Assembly: GCA_002159075.1 (NCBI GenBank)
Contig: LZRT01000045.1
Location: 1 to 33,290 of the forward strand
DNA: 33,290 nt
Source of the DNA: Bacillus thermozeamaize
GTDB taxonomy: Bacteria > Bacillota > Bacilli > ZCTH02-B2
Reading direction: 5' to 3'
The position numbers were made by a program, and so were the translations under genes. The notes below the pieces were generated by a model. It was not told the origin of the DNA. It was given only the letters and a program-made list of their open reading frames with translations, and made no database searches. Below, piece after piece: positions 33,179 to 33,290 of this stretch. Each line of letters starts with the position of its first letter. Positions within the stretch are counted from its first letter, which is position 1.

Positions 33179-33240
33179 TAAAATCTTACCGAAAGGATTG
33201 TGGATCGCTCACGTCAAAATCTTACTGAGGGGATGTGACG
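33179..33240 (+). mobile_element. Left end of an insertion element
   Basis: Two imperfect direct repeats of about 22 bases lie 36 bases apart (AAAATCTTACCGAAAGGATTG at 33180, AAAATCTTACTGAGGGGATG at 33216). Repeats of this kind near an end, before a transposase start, resemble multiple transposase-binding sites. The right end is outside the window. Confidence 0.5.
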
Positions 33241-33290
33241 TGAGAATGTCTCTACAAAGCCGTCGCGAGTACTTACGCAAAATGCTAGTC
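33240..33290 (+). CDS. Probable transposase, N-terminal fragment
   Basis: An open frame of 17 codons runs off the right edge, reading VRMSLQSRREYLRKMLV. A GTG start at 33240 has GAGGGG 7 bases upstream, and an ATG follows two codons later. The opening resembles the N-terminus of integrase-core (DDE) transposases such as those found in thermophilic Firmicutes ('SRREYL'), but 17 residues is too short to be sure. It lies directly after the element-end repeats and points away from leuS. An unrelated gene cannot be excluded. Confidence 0.5.
   Translation, partial: MRMSLQSRREYLRKMLV

Noticed and set aside
1-33290. CRISPR array, tRNA or rRNA genes, prophage
   Set aside because: No regularly spaced repeats, no cloverleaf-like sequence and no phage structural genes were seen on either strand.

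Overview
The window looks like part of the chromosome of a spore-forming, low-GC Gram-positive bacterium (Bacillota, Bacillales-like, possibly thermophilic). The evidence is the gene order comER / comEA ... comEC ... holA / rpsT / gpr - spoIIP - yqxA - lepA - hemW - hrcA - grpE - dnaK, a perfect CIRCE operator, SigE- and SigF-like sporulation promoters, and a leucine T-box in front of leuS. I cannot name the species. Most genes lie on the minus strand. No tRNA, rRNA or CRISPR array was seen.

Left part (1-10.6 kb), accessory metabolism: the start of an acyl-CoA ligase at the edge, a MazG-type pyrophosphohydrolase and a Cof-type HAD phosphatase, then a GAF/LuxR-type regulator (plus strand) that converges on an R2-like ligand-binding oxidase (R2lox). 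Behind R2lox sits a tight operon: aldehyde dehydrogenase, DUF779 protein, iron-containing alcohol dehydrogenase. Together these could form an oxidation route (oxidase, alcohol, aldehyde, acid, possibly acyl-CoA). Next come two very small convergent membrane-peptide genes, nicotinate phosphoribosyltransferase (pncB) and a stand-alone trypsin-like protease with no PDZ domain.

Middle part (10.6-23 kb): a secreted YckD-like protein, the lipoprotein foldase PrsA, an unknown gene and a degenerate pterin-dehydratase-like gene. These are followed by the heat-shock operon hrcA-grpE-dnaK, which ends in a strong terminator and lacks dnaJ. Upstream of it are hemW, lepA, yqxA, spoIIP and gpr, with rpsT on the other strand.

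Right part (23-33.3 kb): the competence block. comEA, a CoA-binding protein gene, dcd, comEC, a second Cof-type phosphatase gene and holA form one minus-strand gene train. comER is divergent from it. In the place where Bacillus subtilis has comEB (dCMP deaminase) this genome carries dcd (dCTP deaminase). leuS follows, with a complete promoter, T-box and terminator. The right edge holds the end of a mobile element: two 22-bp repeats and the first 17 codons of a probable transposase.

Several gene starts were moved downstream of the longest reading frame. For comEA and the pterin-dehydratase-like gene, a consensus promoter occupies the 5' end of the longer frame, and its -10 box (TATAATG) supplies a false ATG. 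For spoIIP, a SigE-like promoter makes the longest frame implausible.
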